Of a stretch of 64,000 nucleotides of DNA, positions 50,906 through 60,479 are shown piece after piece; position 1 is the stretch's first letter; each line of letters opens with the position of its first letter. Where the stretch lies: positions 62,001-126,000 of the forward strand of contig NZ_LZSX01000039.1 of the NCBI RefSeq assembly GCF_001665835.1, written 5' to 3'. This DNA is from Mycobacterium colombiense (GTDB taxonomy: Bacteria > Actinomycetota > Actinomycetes > Mycobacteriales > Mycobacteriaceae). Below the pieces are notes generated by a model. It had not been told where the DNA came from and ran no database searches. It saw only the letters and a program-made list of their open reading frames with translations. Made by a program: the position numbers and the translations under genes.

Positions 50906-51588
50906 CGCGCACCACCCACCACCGGTGCCACGACCGAGCGGCGGCCGGTGCTGCGCGTGGCGTGTGCCCACGGTGTGGCCAGCCGGCCGGCCGACACGAT
51001 GAGCATGTCGATGACGACCGCCAGCAGGAACAGCGCGATGATGCCGGCCAGGATCTGATCGCTCTTGTTGGTCTGGTATCCCTGGGTGAACCAGCTGCCC
51101 AGCCCGCCGATGCCGATGACCGAGCCGACCGAGACCATCGCGATGTTGGTGACAACCACCACTCGCAGCCCCGCGACGAGCACCGGAACCGAAAGCGGCA
51201 GTTCGACTTTCAGCATCCGCGTGATCGGTGGGTAGCCGACCGCGGTGGCCGCGTCGCGGACCTGGGTGGGCACCGCGTCCAACGCCTCGAGCACCGCCCG
51301 CACCAGCAGCGCGGCCGTGTAGGCCGTCAACGCAACCATCACGTTGGCCTCATCGAGGATGCGGGTCCCGATGAGCATCGGCAACACCACGAACAGCGCC
51401 AGCGACGGGATGGTGAACACGACGCTGGCGGCCGCCGTCGTGAGCCGGCGGGCGATCCGGGTGCGCTGCACCAGCATGCCCAGCGGCAGCGCGATCGCCA
51501 GCCCGATCAGCACCGGCACCAACGCCAACCGCAGGTGCACGACGGTCAGCCCCCAGGCGTCGTCGAGATGGGTGAGTAGATAGTGCAT
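50902..51588 (-). CDS. proW: Osmoprotectant ABC transporter, permease
   Basis: 228-aa permease with EAA loop DAATAVGYPPITRMLKVELPLSVPVLVAG and SVIGIGGLGSWFTQGYQTN after it. Starts 3 nt after the proV stop. Forms the membrane channel with ProZ. Confidence 0.93.
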   Translation of the reverse strand: MHYLLTHLDDAWGLTVVHLRLALVPVLIGLAIALPLGMLVQRTRIARRLTTAAASVVFTIPSLALFVVLPMLIGTRILDEANVMVALTAYTAALLVRAVLEALDAVPTQVRDAATAVGYPPITRMLKVELPLSVPVLVAGLRVVVVTNIAMVSVGSVIGIGGLGSWFTQGYQTNKSDQILAGIIALFLLAVVIDMLIVSAGRLATPWAHATRSTGRRSVVAPVVGGAR

Positions 51589-51591
51589 CGG

Positions 51592-52704
51592 CTAGGTCTC
51601 CCGCAGTTCCGCCGAACCCAGCCGTCGGGAGTCCACCGCGGCCAGCACGTCGGCGGCCAGCACACCGCCGATCACCCTGCCGCGATCGTCGACGGCGACA
51701 CCGATGCCCGACGGCGACGACAGCGCCGCGTCCAGCGCCTGGCTCAGATTGCCCCGCGGCCGAAACAGCGATCCGACCCCGCTCATGCTATCGGGCAACG
51801 ACACACCGTCGCGGTGCCGTCGCAGCCCCTCGCCGTCGATCCAGCCGAGCGGAACTCCGGCGTCGTCAACGACCACGGCCCAGCCGTCGGAAAGCTCTGT
51901 GGCGGAGAGCTTGTCGGCTGCGATCCGTTCGACGTCGTGCAGCGGCAGCGCGGTCGCGTCGAGGAGTTGCAGCCATCGGTAGCCGCGGCCCAGGCCGATG
52001 AACCGCGACACGAAGTCATTGGCCGGCCGCGATAGCAGCCGGGCGGGCTCGTCGTACTGCTGTAGCGAACCGCCCTTGAACACCGCGACCCGTTCACCGA
52101 GCCGCAGCGCCTCATCGATGTCGTGGGTGACGAAGACGATCGTTTTGTGCAATTCGCCTTGCAGGCGCAGTATTTCGTTCTGCAGATCGTGGCGGACCAC
52201 CGGGTCGACGGCGGAGAACGGCTCATCCATCAACAGGATCGGCGGGTCGGCGGCCAGCGCTCGGGCCACGCCGACCCGTTGTTGTTCGCCGCCGGAAAGC
52301 TGTGCGGGGTAGCGGGTCGCGAGCTTGGCGTCCAGCCCGACCCGTTCGAGCACCGCGTAGGCTTCCTTGCGAGCGGTCCGGCGGGGCCGGCCCCGTAAGA
52401 CGGGAACTGTTGCCACATTGTCGATTACGCGTTGGTGGGGCATCAGGCCGGCGTGCTGGATGACGTATCCGATGCCGAGGCGCAGCTTCACCGGGTCCCG
52501 GGTGGAGACGTCGACGCCGTCGATCGTGATGGTGCCCGAGGTGGGCTCGATCATCCGGTTGATCATGCGCAGCGCCGTGGTCTTGCCGCTGCCGGAGGAT
52601 CCGACGAACACGGTCAGCTTGCCGGTGGGGACGCTCAGGCTGAGCTGGTTCACGGCGGTGGTTCCGTCGGCGAAGGCCTTGCTGACGTTGTCGAAGATGA
52701 TCAA
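51592..52704 (-). CDS. proV: Osmoprotectant ABC transporter, ATPase with CBS domains
   Basis: 370 aa. Walker A GSSGSGKTT (35-43), signature LSGGEQQR (136-143), Walker B LLMDEPFSAVD, switch His in FVTHDID. C-terminal tandem CBS domains (about 245-370), which in OpuA-type transporters sense ionic strength. TTG 52704 was chosen because GGAGG lies 5 nt upstream, inside the end of proX; GTG 52740 is the alternative. Confidence 0.93.
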   Translation of the reverse strand: MIIFDNVSKAFADGTTAVNQLSLSVPTGKLTVFVGSSGSGKTTALRMINRMIEPTSGTITIDGVDVSTRDPVKLRLGIGYVIQHAGLMPHQRVIDNVATVPVLRGRPRRTARKEAYAVLERVGLDAKLATRYPAQLSGGEQQRVGVARALAADPPILLMDEPFSAVDPVVRHDLQNEILRLQGELHKTIVFVTHDIDEALRLGERVAVFKGGSLQQYDEPARLLSRPANDFVSRFIGLGRGYRWLQLLDATALPLHDVERIAADKLSATELSDGWAVVVDDAGVPLGWIDGEGLRRHRDGVSLPDSMSGVGSLFRPRGNLSQALDAALSSPSGIGVAVDDRGRVIGGVLAADVLAAVDSRRLGSAELRET

Positions 52705-52705
52705 G

Positions 52706-53653
52706 TCATCCTCCGATCGGATGGTCGAAGCCGTTGTCACGTATCCAGTTTCGCGCCGCCTGGTCGGGATCGATGCCCGAGTTCCCCGACACCGCGGCAT
52801 TGAGTCCGGCGACGCCGGACGTGGTCAGATTCGCCGAGACCGCATCCAGCACCTCCTTGAGCCGCGGAGATCGTTTCTGCGAATTAAGTAGCGGCACAAT
52901 ATTTCCGGCCACGAAATTATGTTCGGGGTCATCGAGGACCACCAAGTGGTTCTGCGGGATGGCCGGTGACGTGGTGAAGACGTTGGCGGCGTTCACCCTG
53001 CCCTCGACCAATGCGCGCACGGTGACCGCACCGCCGCCGTCGTCGATGGCGACGAAGTTGCCCGGCTTGATCTCGAGTCCGTACTTCTGCCGCAACCCCG
53101 GTAGCCCGGCCGGCCGGGTGGCGAACGCCGAGGGCGCCCCGAATCGCACGTCGGCCGAATGGACGGCCAGATCGGCGATTGTCCTCAGGTTCCAGGAATT
53201 CGCCGTTTGTCCGGTAACGCTCACCGTGTCGGTGTCCGTGGCCGGGGCGGGCGTCAGAATCGAGAGGTCATCGGGCAGGCGCTGGTCCAGCTCCCGCTCG
53301 ACGGCATCCAACGTGGTGGCGTCGGACTGCGGCGAAATATAAAGCAGCAGATTGCCGATGTACTCCGGCACCAGATCGATGGAATGGTCTTTGAGCGCAG
53401 GAATATACGTCTCCCGGCTCCCGATGCCCATTCGCTTACCCACTTCGAAACCGTTGGCCTGCAGTGCTTGTGCATAGATCTCGGCGATGATCTGCGATTC
53501 CGGGAAGTCGCCGGAACCAATGACAATGGAGTTGGGGCTTCGAATCTGCGCCCCCAACGGATCGGAATTGCTGCACGCCGCAACGACGGACATCGCCATC
53601 ACCAAGACCGCCGCGCGCGTGATCGCGCCCCGCACGTGCGGCAGTGCCGTCAT
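52706..53653 (-). CDS. proX: Osmoprotectant-binding lipoprotein
   Basis: 315 aa. Signal with lipobox VAAC then SNSDPLG, and an OpuAC substrate-binding domain: IVIGSGDFPESQIIAEIYAQAL, LVPEYIGNLLLY, NAANVFTTSPAI. Aromatic residues for quaternary-ammonium binding include Tyr in PEYIG. ATG 53653. First gene of the leftward pro operon. Confidence 0.94.
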   Translation of the reverse strand: MTALPHVRGAITRAAVLVMAMSVVAACSNSDPLGAQIRSPNSIVIGSGDFPESQIIAEIYAQALQANGFEVGKRMGIGSRETYIPALKDHSIDLVPEYIGNLLLYISPQSDATTLDAVERELDQRLPDDLSILTPAPATDTDTVSVTGQTANSWNLRTIADLAVHSADVRFGAPSAFATRPAGLPGLRQKYGLEIKPGNFVAIDDGGGAVTVRALVEGRVNAANVFTTSPAIPQNHLVVLDDPEHNFVAGNIVPLLNSQKRSPRLKEVLDAVSANLTTSGVAGLNAAVSGNSGIDPDQAARNWIRDNGFDHPIGG

Positions 53654-53752
53654 ACCGCCGACCCTAACGCCCGAACGGCGCAAACGCTGGCCCGCAAGGT
53701 TCGGTTGTCCGAATCGGTTTCAATCGGCGTCCGATAGGGCAAAGATGGCAGT

Positions 53753-54103
53753 ATGAGCAGCCACACCCCTGCCTCGCCCGGGCAGCCGCCCCCCAAGCCC
53801 AACCCCGCCGCCAAGACCGGCGCACCCACCAAGGAACCGGCTATCGGGTTCACCCGCGCCGGCGCTCTGTGGTCGTCGCTGATCGCCGGCTTCGTGATCC
53901 TGATCCTGCTGCTGATTTTCATCACCCAGAACACGACACCCGCAGAGTTTCAGTTCTTGGGCTGGCACTGGAGCCAGCCCAAGGGAGTGGCGATCTTGCT
54001 GGCGGCCGTGGTCGGGGGACTGATCACGGTTGCGGTCGGCACCGCCCGGATCTTGCAGCTGCGCCGCGCGGCCAAACGGCAGCACGCGGCCGCCTCGCGC
54101 TAG
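53753..54103 (+). CDS. LapA-domain (DUF1049) membrane protein
   Basis: 116 aa: Pro/Lys-rich cytoplasmic N-terminus (1-35), then two helices WSSLIAGFVILILLLIFI and VAILLAAVVGGLITVAVG separated by NTTPAEFQFLGWHWS, the LapA pattern. Corresponds in position to Rv3760. Function unknown. Convergent 4-nt overlap with the next gene. Confidence 0.9.
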   Translation: MSSHTPASPGQPPPKPNPAAKTGAPTKEPAIGFTRAGALWSSLIAGFVILILLLIFITQNTTPAEFQFLGWHWSQPKGVAILLAAVVGGLITVAVGTARILQLRRAAKRQHAAASR

Positions 54104-55152
54104 CCGGGCAGCTTCGCGAGTTCGGCCAGACCGCGGGAAATCAGCGGCGCCACGACCTCCGGTGTGTGCTCGGACGCGTCGCCCGTGCCGCGGGCCTGAT
54201 CCGACATCCGCCGGCGGAAGTCGATGCCCGCAGCGATGATGGCGAGCTTGAAGTAGGCCAGCGCCATGTAGAACTCCCAATGCGCCAGCGGTGTACCGGC
54301 CACCAGCGAATAGCGGTCGGCCAGTTCGTCGGCCGTCGGCAACAATGGTGACGTCCACGCGGCCTGCGCATTGACAATCAAATCCAGCGCGGGGTCGCGG
54401 TACACGCACATCAGGGCCGCGTCGGACAGCGGATCCCCCAGCGTGGAGAGCTCCCAGTCGACGACCGCACGAACCTTGGTCGGATCGTCGGCGTCCAGAA
54501 TCGTGTTATCGATCCGGTAGTCGCCGTGCACGATCGATGTGCGGCTCTGCTGCGGAATCGCCTCGCCCAGACCGGAATGCAGCCGTTCCACATCGGCATC
54601 GCGGCGGTCCTCGGGCAACCGCACCAGCGACCATTGCGAGCCCCATCGCCGCACCTGACGCTCCAGATAGCCGCTGGGCTTGCCGAAGTCGGCCAGGCCG
54701 ACGGCGTTGGGGTCGACAGTGTGGAGGTCGACGAGCACCCGGATCAACGAGTCGACGCAGCCGCCGATGACCGTGTGGCTGAACGATTCGAGTTGAGCGC
54801 GGCGGCGCACCACCTGTCCGGCGACGAATTCGACGATCTGGAAGGGGGCGCCCAGCACCGAATCGTCCTCGCACAGCCCGATCGTGCGCGCCACCGGAAC
54901 GGGTGTGTCCTGCAGCGCCTCGACGACGCGGTACTCGCGGGCCATGTCGTGCGCCGACGGCGTCAACCCATGCAGCGGCGGTCGCCGCACCAGCCAACTG
55001 GTGCTGTCGTCGTAGACACGGAACGTCAGATTGGAGCGACCACCGGAAATGAAGTCCGCGCGCAACTCGCCGTCGCGCCCTACCCCTAGCGAACGCAGGT
55101 AGGCGTCCAGCGAGGCCAGGTCGAGCCCCTCGAGTTGGTCAGCTGAAGTCAC
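54100..55152 (-). CDS. fadE36: Phosphotransferase-family protein (annotated FadE36 in M. tuberculosis)
   Basis: 350-aa APH/ACAD10-type kinase fold: VHGDYRIDNTILD catalytic loop, VVDWELSTLGDP metal motif. Despite the fadE name of Rv3761c it has no acyl-CoA dehydrogenase domain; relatives are fused to or neighbour acyl-CoA dehydrogenases and may phosphorylate hydroxyacyl-CoA. GTG start. Symbol given from synteny and similarity by memory. Confidence 0.85.
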   Translation of the reverse strand: MTSADQLEGLDLASLDAYLRSLGVGRDGELRADFISGGRSNLTFRVYDDSTSWLVRRPPLHGLTPSAHDMAREYRVVEALQDTPVPVARTIGLCEDDSVLGAPFQIVEFVAGQVVRRRAQLESFSHTVIGGCVDSLIRVLVDLHTVDPNAVGLADFGKPSGYLERQVRRWGSQWSLVRLPEDRRDADVERLHSGLGEAIPQQSRTSIVHGDYRIDNTILDADDPTKVRAVVDWELSTLGDPLSDAALMCVYRDPALDLIVNAQAAWTSPLLPTADELADRYSLVAGTPLAHWEFYMALAYFKLAIIAAGIDFRRRMSDQARGTGDASEHTPEVVAPLISRGLAELAKLPG

Positions 55153-55215
55153 CGAACTTGTCTACCATCGCCGGGCTCGACGCGGCGCACCACCTGCGAT
55201 TTGCCGGTCCCCTGC

Positions 55216-55854
55216 TCAGGCCTTGCCACGGCTCGCGTCGTCGTCGAGCAGCCTCTGGTTTCGCGGCAACAGGTCCCAGACGTGTTCGGTGGTGTTGACC
55301 GCCGCCACCGTCGCCTGCCCGGACCGGGAGAACAACAGCCGAGTGACCGACGCGTAGTCGACCGGAAAGGACAGCAGCCGGGCGGTGCCGAGGATTTCGT
55401 GCAGGAGGACGTTGATGACCCCGCCGTGGCTGAAGACCGCGACCGTGTCGTCGGGGTCGCCGGTGGCGACCAGGTCGTCGACCGCGGCGCGCACCCGGGC
55501 ACGAAAAGCGTCCTCGTCAACCGCGCTGGGCAGATGCCCCTGAGCCAGGCGCGCCCATTCTTCGGGCATCTCCGCCCGTATCTGCTCGACGGGGATGTAC
55601 ACGGGAAGGTCGCGGTCGTACTCGGCGAAGCGATCGTCGATCTCGACGGTCAGGCCGCGATCCGCCGCGACCGGTTCGGCGGTCTGGATGGCCCGGCGCT
55701 GCGGGCTGCTCACCACCCGCGCGATGGGAAACCTGGCGAGCGCCTTGGGGAGTCGCTCGATCTGGGCCAACCCTTCCTCCGACAGGTCCGGATCGGAACC
55801 TTGGCCGTGTTCGCTGCGCAGCGGCAGCGCGTGCCGGACCAGAAGCACTTGCAT
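55216..55854 (-). CDS. Histidine phosphatase (phosphoglycerate-mutase-like)
   Basis: 212 aa. Catalytic LVRHALP (His8), then SSPQRRAIQTAEP, acidic EYDRDLP and second His in FSHGGVIN. A small-molecule phosphatase of the dPGM superfamily; substrate unknown. ATG 55854 places the RHG-like motif at the very N-terminus as usual; the longer reading is rejected. Divergent from the methyltransferase gene. Confidence 0.92.
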   Translation of the reverse strand: MQVLLVRHALPLRSEHGQGSDPDLSEEGLAQIERLPKALARFPIARVVSSPQRRAIQTAEPVAADRGLTVEIDDRFAEYDRDLPVYIPVEQIRAEMPEEWARLAQGHLPSAVDEDAFRARVRAAVDDLVATGDPDDTVAVFSHGGVINVLLHEILGTARLLSFPVDYASVTRLLFSRSGQATVAAVNTTEHVWDLLPRNQRLLDDDASRGKA

Positions 55855-55980
55855 GTTTCTTCCCGTCTTGTCGAAAGGTTGTGCCGGTCCGAAGTCTCTC
55901 ATCGCCGCTTGCCCGTCGCTCAGGGCGTGCACAATGACATCGCTGCACTAGCTTCATGCCCTCAGCGCCGAGGAGGACGG

Positions 55981-56652
55981 ATGACAGAACCGGACAGGGA
56001 TTGGGACGCCGCCTACCGACAAGCCGCCCCTCCCCCCTGGAGCATCGGCCGGCCCCAACCGGAGCTGGCGGCGCTCATCGAGCAGGGCAAGATCCGCGGC
56101 GAGGTGCTGGACTCCGGTTGCGGCCACGCCGCTTTGTCGCTGACCCTCGCCGCGCTCGGCTACACCGTGGTCGGCCTGGACGCCAGCGCAACCGCGATTC
56201 AGGCGGCCACCGCCGCCGCCGCCGAGCGAGGGCTCACGACGGCGACATTCGCCCAGGCCGACGTCACCAACTTCGGCGGCTATGACGGTCGCTTCTCCAC
56301 GATTCTGGACAGCGGGCTGTTCCACGCGCTGCCGCCCGATCGCCGCCAGGACTACGTGCAGACCATCTTTCGGGCCGCCGCCCCGGGCGCCGCGCTATAC
56401 ATCCTGGCCTTCGCCGCCGGCGCATTGGACGACGCCCATTCGGGCCGGCCGGGGCCGCCCGGCTTCACCGAAGCCGAATTGCACGACGCCGTCGCGACGC
56501 GGTGGCGGGTGGACGACGTTCGCGCGGCCAAGGTGTACGGCACGGACGACGCGGCCGGGTCGCCCGACGGTCCGCTGGCGCACCTGGACCACGACGACGA
56601 GGGCCACTTCATGGCGCCCGGGTTCCTGCTGAGCGCGCACAAACCGGGCTGA
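55981..56652 (+). CDS. Class I SAM-dependent methyltransferase
   Basis: 223 aa with a thiopurine-methyltransferase-like layout: PPWSIGRPQPELAAL, SAM motif VLDSGCGHAALSLTLA (Ser replaces the usual Leu/Val-Gly), GLDASATAI, and YILAFA. GAGGAGG precedes the ATG. Substrate unknown. Confidence 0.92.
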   Translation: MTEPDRDWDAAYRQAAPPPWSIGRPQPELAALIEQGKIRGEVLDSGCGHAALSLTLAALGYTVVGLDASATAIQAATAAAAERGLTTATFAQADVTNFGGYDGRFSTILDSGLFHALPPDRRQDYVQTIFRAAAPGAALYILAFAAGALDDAHSGRPGPPGFTEAELHDAVATRWRVDDVRAAKVYGTDDAAGSPDGPLAHLDHDDEGHFMAPGFLLSAHKPG

Positions 56653-56725
56653 CAGCCGCACTTGCTCGAGAGCGGAGAATGCTATTCTCCGGACAGAGAT
56701 CGAGGTGTGCAGAGAGGGTTGGCCA

Positions 56726-57772
56726 GTGACTGGTGAATCGGGACTCGACGCGGGCGTCCTCGCTCGCTGGCTGGATGGGAACGACGCACCGGGCGGTGGC
56801 GAGCAGCCGCGGCTGACCCAGCTGAAGGGCGGTTCGCAGAACACCCTGTATCTGATCGAGCGCGGTGGCCAGCGGATGGTGTTGCGGATGCCCGGCGCCC
56901 GGGCCGACGCCGCCCGCCTCGACGGGCTGCTGCGGGAGATCCGCCTGGTGCGCGCGCTGTCCGGCACCGACGTCCCGCACGCGGAGCTGATCGCGGCCGA
57001 CGACACCGGCGCCGTGCTGGGGATGCCGTTCTACGTCATGCGGGCGATCGACGGGTGGAGCCCGATGGACGGTGGCTGGCAACCGCCGTTCGACGCCGAC
57101 CTCGAGGCGCGGCGCGGCCTGGCTTTCCAATTGGTTGACGGCGCGGCCAAGTTGGGCCGAGTGGACTGGCGCAAGCAAGGACTCGAAGGCTTCGGCCGCC
57201 CGGACGGATTCCACGAGCGGCAGGTCGATCGCTGGCTGGCGTTTCTGGACGCCTACAAGGTCCGCGAGCTGCCGGGGCTGGACGAGGCTTCCGACTGGCT
57301 GCGCCGCAACCGTCCGGCGCACTACCGGGCGGGCATCATGCACGGCGACTATCAGTTCGCCAACGTGATGTTCGAGCACGACGCCCCCGCGCGCCTGGCC
57401 GCGATCGTGGACTGGGAGATGACCACGGTCGGCGATCCGCTGCTCGACTTGGCGTGGTGCCTGCTGGGCTACGACGGCGAAAAGCCGCGCGAGGACGGGT
57501 TTTATCTCGACATGCGCGGCATGCCGACGCGCAGCGAGCTGTTGGAGCATTACGAAACCGTCAGCGGATTGTCGACCGAGAACATCGACTATTACCTGGT
57601 GCTGGCCAACTGGAAGCTGGGCATCGTGCTGGAGAAGACGTACGCGGCGGGGGTGCGGACCGGCTCCCAAAAAGGAGGAGTCGACCCCAAGATCACCGAC
57701 GCGTTCGGCCCGATGATTCTTCAGCTCATCGCCACGGCGGCCGAACTCGCCCGATCTACCAAGGGATCCTGA
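56726..57772 (+). CDS. Phosphotransferase-family protein (APH/ACAD10-like)
   Basis: 348 aa, paralogous in type to the gene at 54100: MHGDYQFANVMFE loop and IVDWEMTTVGDPLLDLAW metal motif. GTG 56726 has AGAGAGGG 7 nt upstream. First gene of a rightward operon with SDR, acyl-CoA dehydrogenase, TetR and quinone oxidoreductase, a set that suggests breakdown of hydroxylated acyl-CoA. Confidence 0.9.
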   Translation: MTGESGLDAGVLARWLDGNDAPGGGEQPRLTQLKGGSQNTLYLIERGGQRMVLRMPGARADAARLDGLLREIRLVRALSGTDVPHAELIAADDTGAVLGMPFYVMRAIDGWSPMDGGWQPPFDADLEARRGLAFQLVDGAAKLGRVDWRKQGLEGFGRPDGFHERQVDRWLAFLDAYKVRELPGLDEASDWLRRNRPAHYRAGIMHGDYQFANVMFEHDAPARLAAIVDWEMTTVGDPLLDLAWCLLGYDGEKPREDGFYLDMRGMPTRSELLEHYETVSGLSTENIDYYLVLANWKLGIVLEKTYAAGVRTGSQKGGVDPKITDAFGPMILQLIATAAELARSTKGS

Positions 57773-57773
57773 A

Positions 57774-58538
57774 ATGGGTTATGTCGAAGAGCTTTTCGAT
57801 CTCACCGACCGCGTCATCCTGATCACCGGGGGCAGCCGCGGCCTGGGGCGCGAGATGGCATTCGGCGCGGCCCGCTGCGGTGCCGACGTGGTGATCGCGA
57901 GCCGCAACATGGACAACTGCGTCTCCACCGCCAAGGAGATCGAGGCCGACACCGGCCGGTCGGCCCTGCCGTATCAGGTCCACGTGGGGCGCTGGGATCA
58001 GCTCGACGGCCTGGTCGAGGCGACCTACGAACGGTTCGGCAAGGTCGACACGCTGATCAACAACGCGGGCATGTCCCCGCTGTACGACAAGCTGACCGAT
58101 GTAACCGAGAAGCTGTTCGACGCCGTGGTCAACCTCAACCTCAAGGGCCCATTCCGCTTGTCGGCGTTGGTGGGTGAGCGCATGGTGGCGGCCGGCCGGG
58201 GCTCGATCATCAACGTGAGCACGGCCGGCTCACTGCGGCCGACGCCCGACATCATCCCCTACGCCGCGTCCAAGGCCGGACTCAACGCCATGACCGAGGC
58301 GCTGGCGAAGGCGTTCGGTCCCGCGGTGCGGGTCAACACGCTGATGGCCGGGCCGTTTCTCACCGACGTGAGCAAGGCCTGGAATCTGGGTGCGGCCGAA
58401 CAGAATCCGTTCAAGCACCTTTCGTTGCAGCGCGCGGGCGACCCGCGCGAAATCGTCGGCGCGGCATTGTTCCTGGCCTCCGACGCGTCCAGTTTCACCA
58501 CCGGCTCGATCCTGCGGGCCGACGGCGGCATCCCCTGA
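57774..58538 (+). CDS. SDR family oxidoreductase
   Basis: 254 aa: ITGGSRGLGREMA, NNAGM, Ser in NVSTAGS, YAASKAG, RADGGIP. Starts 1 nt after the phosphotransferase stop. Probably oxidises a hydroxyacyl intermediate in the same pathway. Confidence 0.93.
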   Translation: MGYVEELFDLTDRVILITGGSRGLGREMAFGAARCGADVVIASRNMDNCVSTAKEIEADTGRSALPYQVHVGRWDQLDGLVEATYERFGKVDTLINNAGMSPLYDKLTDVTEKLFDAVVNLNLKGPFRLSALVGERMVAAGRGSIINVSTAGSLRPTPDIIPYAASKAGLNAMTEALAKAFGPAVRVNTLMAGPFLTDVSKAWNLGAAEQNPFKHLSLQRAGDPREIVGAALFLASDASSFTTGSILRADGGIP

Positions 58539-58579
58539 GGTGGCGATCTCAGGTCGCCACCAACGAAAGGAGTGTTCGG

Positions 58580-59875
58580 ATGTCCTGGGACTTTTCTACC
58601 GAGCCGGAGTTCGAGGAGAACCTCGAGTGGATCCGCGGCTTCGTTCGCGACGAGGTGGAACCGCTCGAGGTGCTGTTTCCGGGCTGCGAGTTTCTGCCGC
58701 TGAACGACGAGCGGCGCCGCATTGTCGACCCGCTCAAGCAACAGGTGCGCGACAAGGGTTTGTGGGCACCACATCTGGGGCCGGAACTGGGCGGGCAAGG
58801 ATTCGGTGCGGTCAAGCTGACGCTGATCAACGAGATCCTGGGCCGCAGCCCGTGGGCGCCGATCGTGTTCGGAACGCAAGCGCCTGACACCGGCAACGCC
58901 GAGATCATCGCCCGCTTCGGAACCCAGGAACAGAAGGACCGCTACCTGGCGGGCCTGCTGTCCGGGGAGATCTTCTCGTGCTTCTCGATGACCGAGCCGC
59001 AGGGCGGCGCGGATCCACGGGTCTTCACCACCACGGCCCGGCGTGCCGCGCCGGAAGATGATGCCGACTGGGTGATCTCCGGGCGAAAGTACTTCTCCTC
59101 CAACGCCTCTGTCGCCTCGTTCTTCATCGTCGTCGCGATCACCGATCCCGACGTGCCGGTGCACACCGGCGCCTCGACGTTCCTGATCCCCGCCGGCACC
59201 GAGGGGCTGGTCCTGGAAGCCAATCATCACCTCGTCGGGGCGGACCCGCACGAACCGGGCCACTCGCTGGTGCATTACAACGACGTGCGGGTGCCCGCCG
59301 ACGCGCTGCTCGGCGAACCCGGCCAGGGCTTTTTGATATTGCAGACCCGGCTGGCCGGCGGGCGGCTGCATCACGCGATGCGTTCCATCGGGATGGCGCA
59401 ACGCGCCGTCGAGATGATGTCGCGGCGGGCGAAAAGCCGCTTCACCCAGGGCAGTCTGCTGGCCGACAAGCAACTGGTCCAGGAGTTCGTCGCCGACTCG
59501 TACACCGAGCTGATCCCGTTCCGCCTGACCGTGCTGCACGCCGCGTGGCTGATCGACAACGGCGACGAGCGTGCCGCACGCGCGGAAATCGCCGCCTGCA
59601 AAATCCTGGCATCGCAGGTGCTCAAATCGATTGCCCTGCGGGCCATTCAGGTGCACGGGGCGCTAGGGCTCACCGACCAGCTGCCGCTGGTCAATGTCCT
59701 GCTGGGCGGCATCGCGCTGGGCCTGGCCGACGGGCCGACCGAGGCGCACAAGGTCAACCTGGCCCGGATGCTGCTCAAGGGTTACGAGGCCGAGAAGGGC
59801 GACTGGCCCAGCGAGATGCTCGACGTGCGGCGCGCGGCCGCGCGCGCCAAATACGGTGAGCTCGTTGACCTCTAA
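58580..59875 (+). CDS. Acyl-CoA dehydrogenase
   Basis: FAD enzyme of 431 aa. N-terminal helical domain, FSMTEPQGGADPRVFTTTARR substrate/FAD segment, RLAGGRLHHAMRSIGMAQRAVE, and IQVHGALGLTDQLPL near the C-terminus. The catalytic base is not obvious at the usual Glu, as in the ACAD10/11-like group. AAAGGAG precedes the ATG. Third in the operon. Confidence 0.93.
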   Translation: MSWDFSTEPEFEENLEWIRGFVRDEVEPLEVLFPGCEFLPLNDERRRIVDPLKQQVRDKGLWAPHLGPELGGQGFGAVKLTLINEILGRSPWAPIVFGTQAPDTGNAEIIARFGTQEQKDRYLAGLLSGEIFSCFSMTEPQGGADPRVFTTTARRAAPEDDADWVISGRKYFSSNASVASFFIVVAITDPDVPVHTGASTFLIPAGTEGLVLEANHHLVGADPHEPGHSLVHYNDVRVPADALLGEPGQGFLILQTRLAGGRLHHAMRSIGMAQRAVEMMSRRAKSRFTQGSLLADKQLVQEFVADSYTELIPFRLTVLHAAWLIDNGDERAARAEIAACKILASQVLKSIALRAIQVHGALGLTDQLPLVNVLLGGIALGLADGPTEAHKVNLARMLLKGYEAEKGDWPSEMLDVRRAAARAKYGELVDL

Positions 59876-60479
59876 CCGGGTGACCGCCGCGGTCGAGCGG
59901 GCACTGGATGATCGGCAGCGGGAGGCCACCGAGGAGGTGGAACGCATCCTGGCCGCCGCGGTGCGCGTCATGGAACGCGTCGCACCGGAACCGCCGCGGG
60001 TCAGCGACATCGTCGCCGAGGCGGGTTCGTCGAACAAGGCGTTCTACCGCTATTTCGCCGGCAAGGACGATCTGATCCTGGCCGTCATGGAACGCGGGGT
60101 GGGCATCGTGGTGTCCTACCTCGAGCATCAGATGGCCAAGGAATCCGAGCCGCGCGAGAAGGTTGCGCGGTGGATCGAGGGCACGCTGGCCCAGGTGGCC
60201 GACCCGCACCTGATCAGCATGACCCGCGCGGCGGCCGGCCAGATGTCGGCCGGCACCAGCTGGCGCGCGGCCGACCAGGAGATGATGCGGCCGCTTCGCG
60301 AGCTTCTCGTCGAACCCGTTGCGGCGCTGGGCAGTAGCGACGTCGACCGCGACGTCCAGGCGGTGTTCAGCTGCACCGCGGCAACCATGCGCCGCTATGT
60401 GGGCTCGGCCGACCGGCCCGGCCCCGACGACATCGCACACGTGGTGCGGTTCTGTTTACGCGGTCTGGAGGCCAGTTGA
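59856..60479 (+). CDS. TetR-family transcriptional regulator
   Basis: About 207 aa: HTH at about 25-75 (VERILAAAVRVMERVAPEPPRVSDIV, SSNKAFYRYFAGKDDLI). The start is uncertain (GTG 59856, TTG 59865 or GTG 59880), all close to or inside the end of the acyl-CoA dehydrogenase gene. Located within the operon, so probably its autoregulator. The stop overlaps the next ATG. Confidence 0.9.
   Translation: MSSLTSNRVTAAVERALDDRQREATEEVERILAAAVRVMERVAPEPPRVSDIVAEAGSSNKAFYRYFAGKDDLILAVMERGVGIVVSYLEHQMAKESEPREKVARWIEGTLAQVADPHLISMTRAAAGQMSAGTSWRAADQEMMRPLRELLVEPVAALGSSDVDRDVQAVFSCTAATMRRYVGSADRPGPDDIAHVVRFCLRGLEAS

Noticed and set aside
49874..51579. Long rightward readings over the pro operon
   Set aside because: His/Gln/Arg-rich antisense frames of membrane proteins; the leftward ABC genes are certain.
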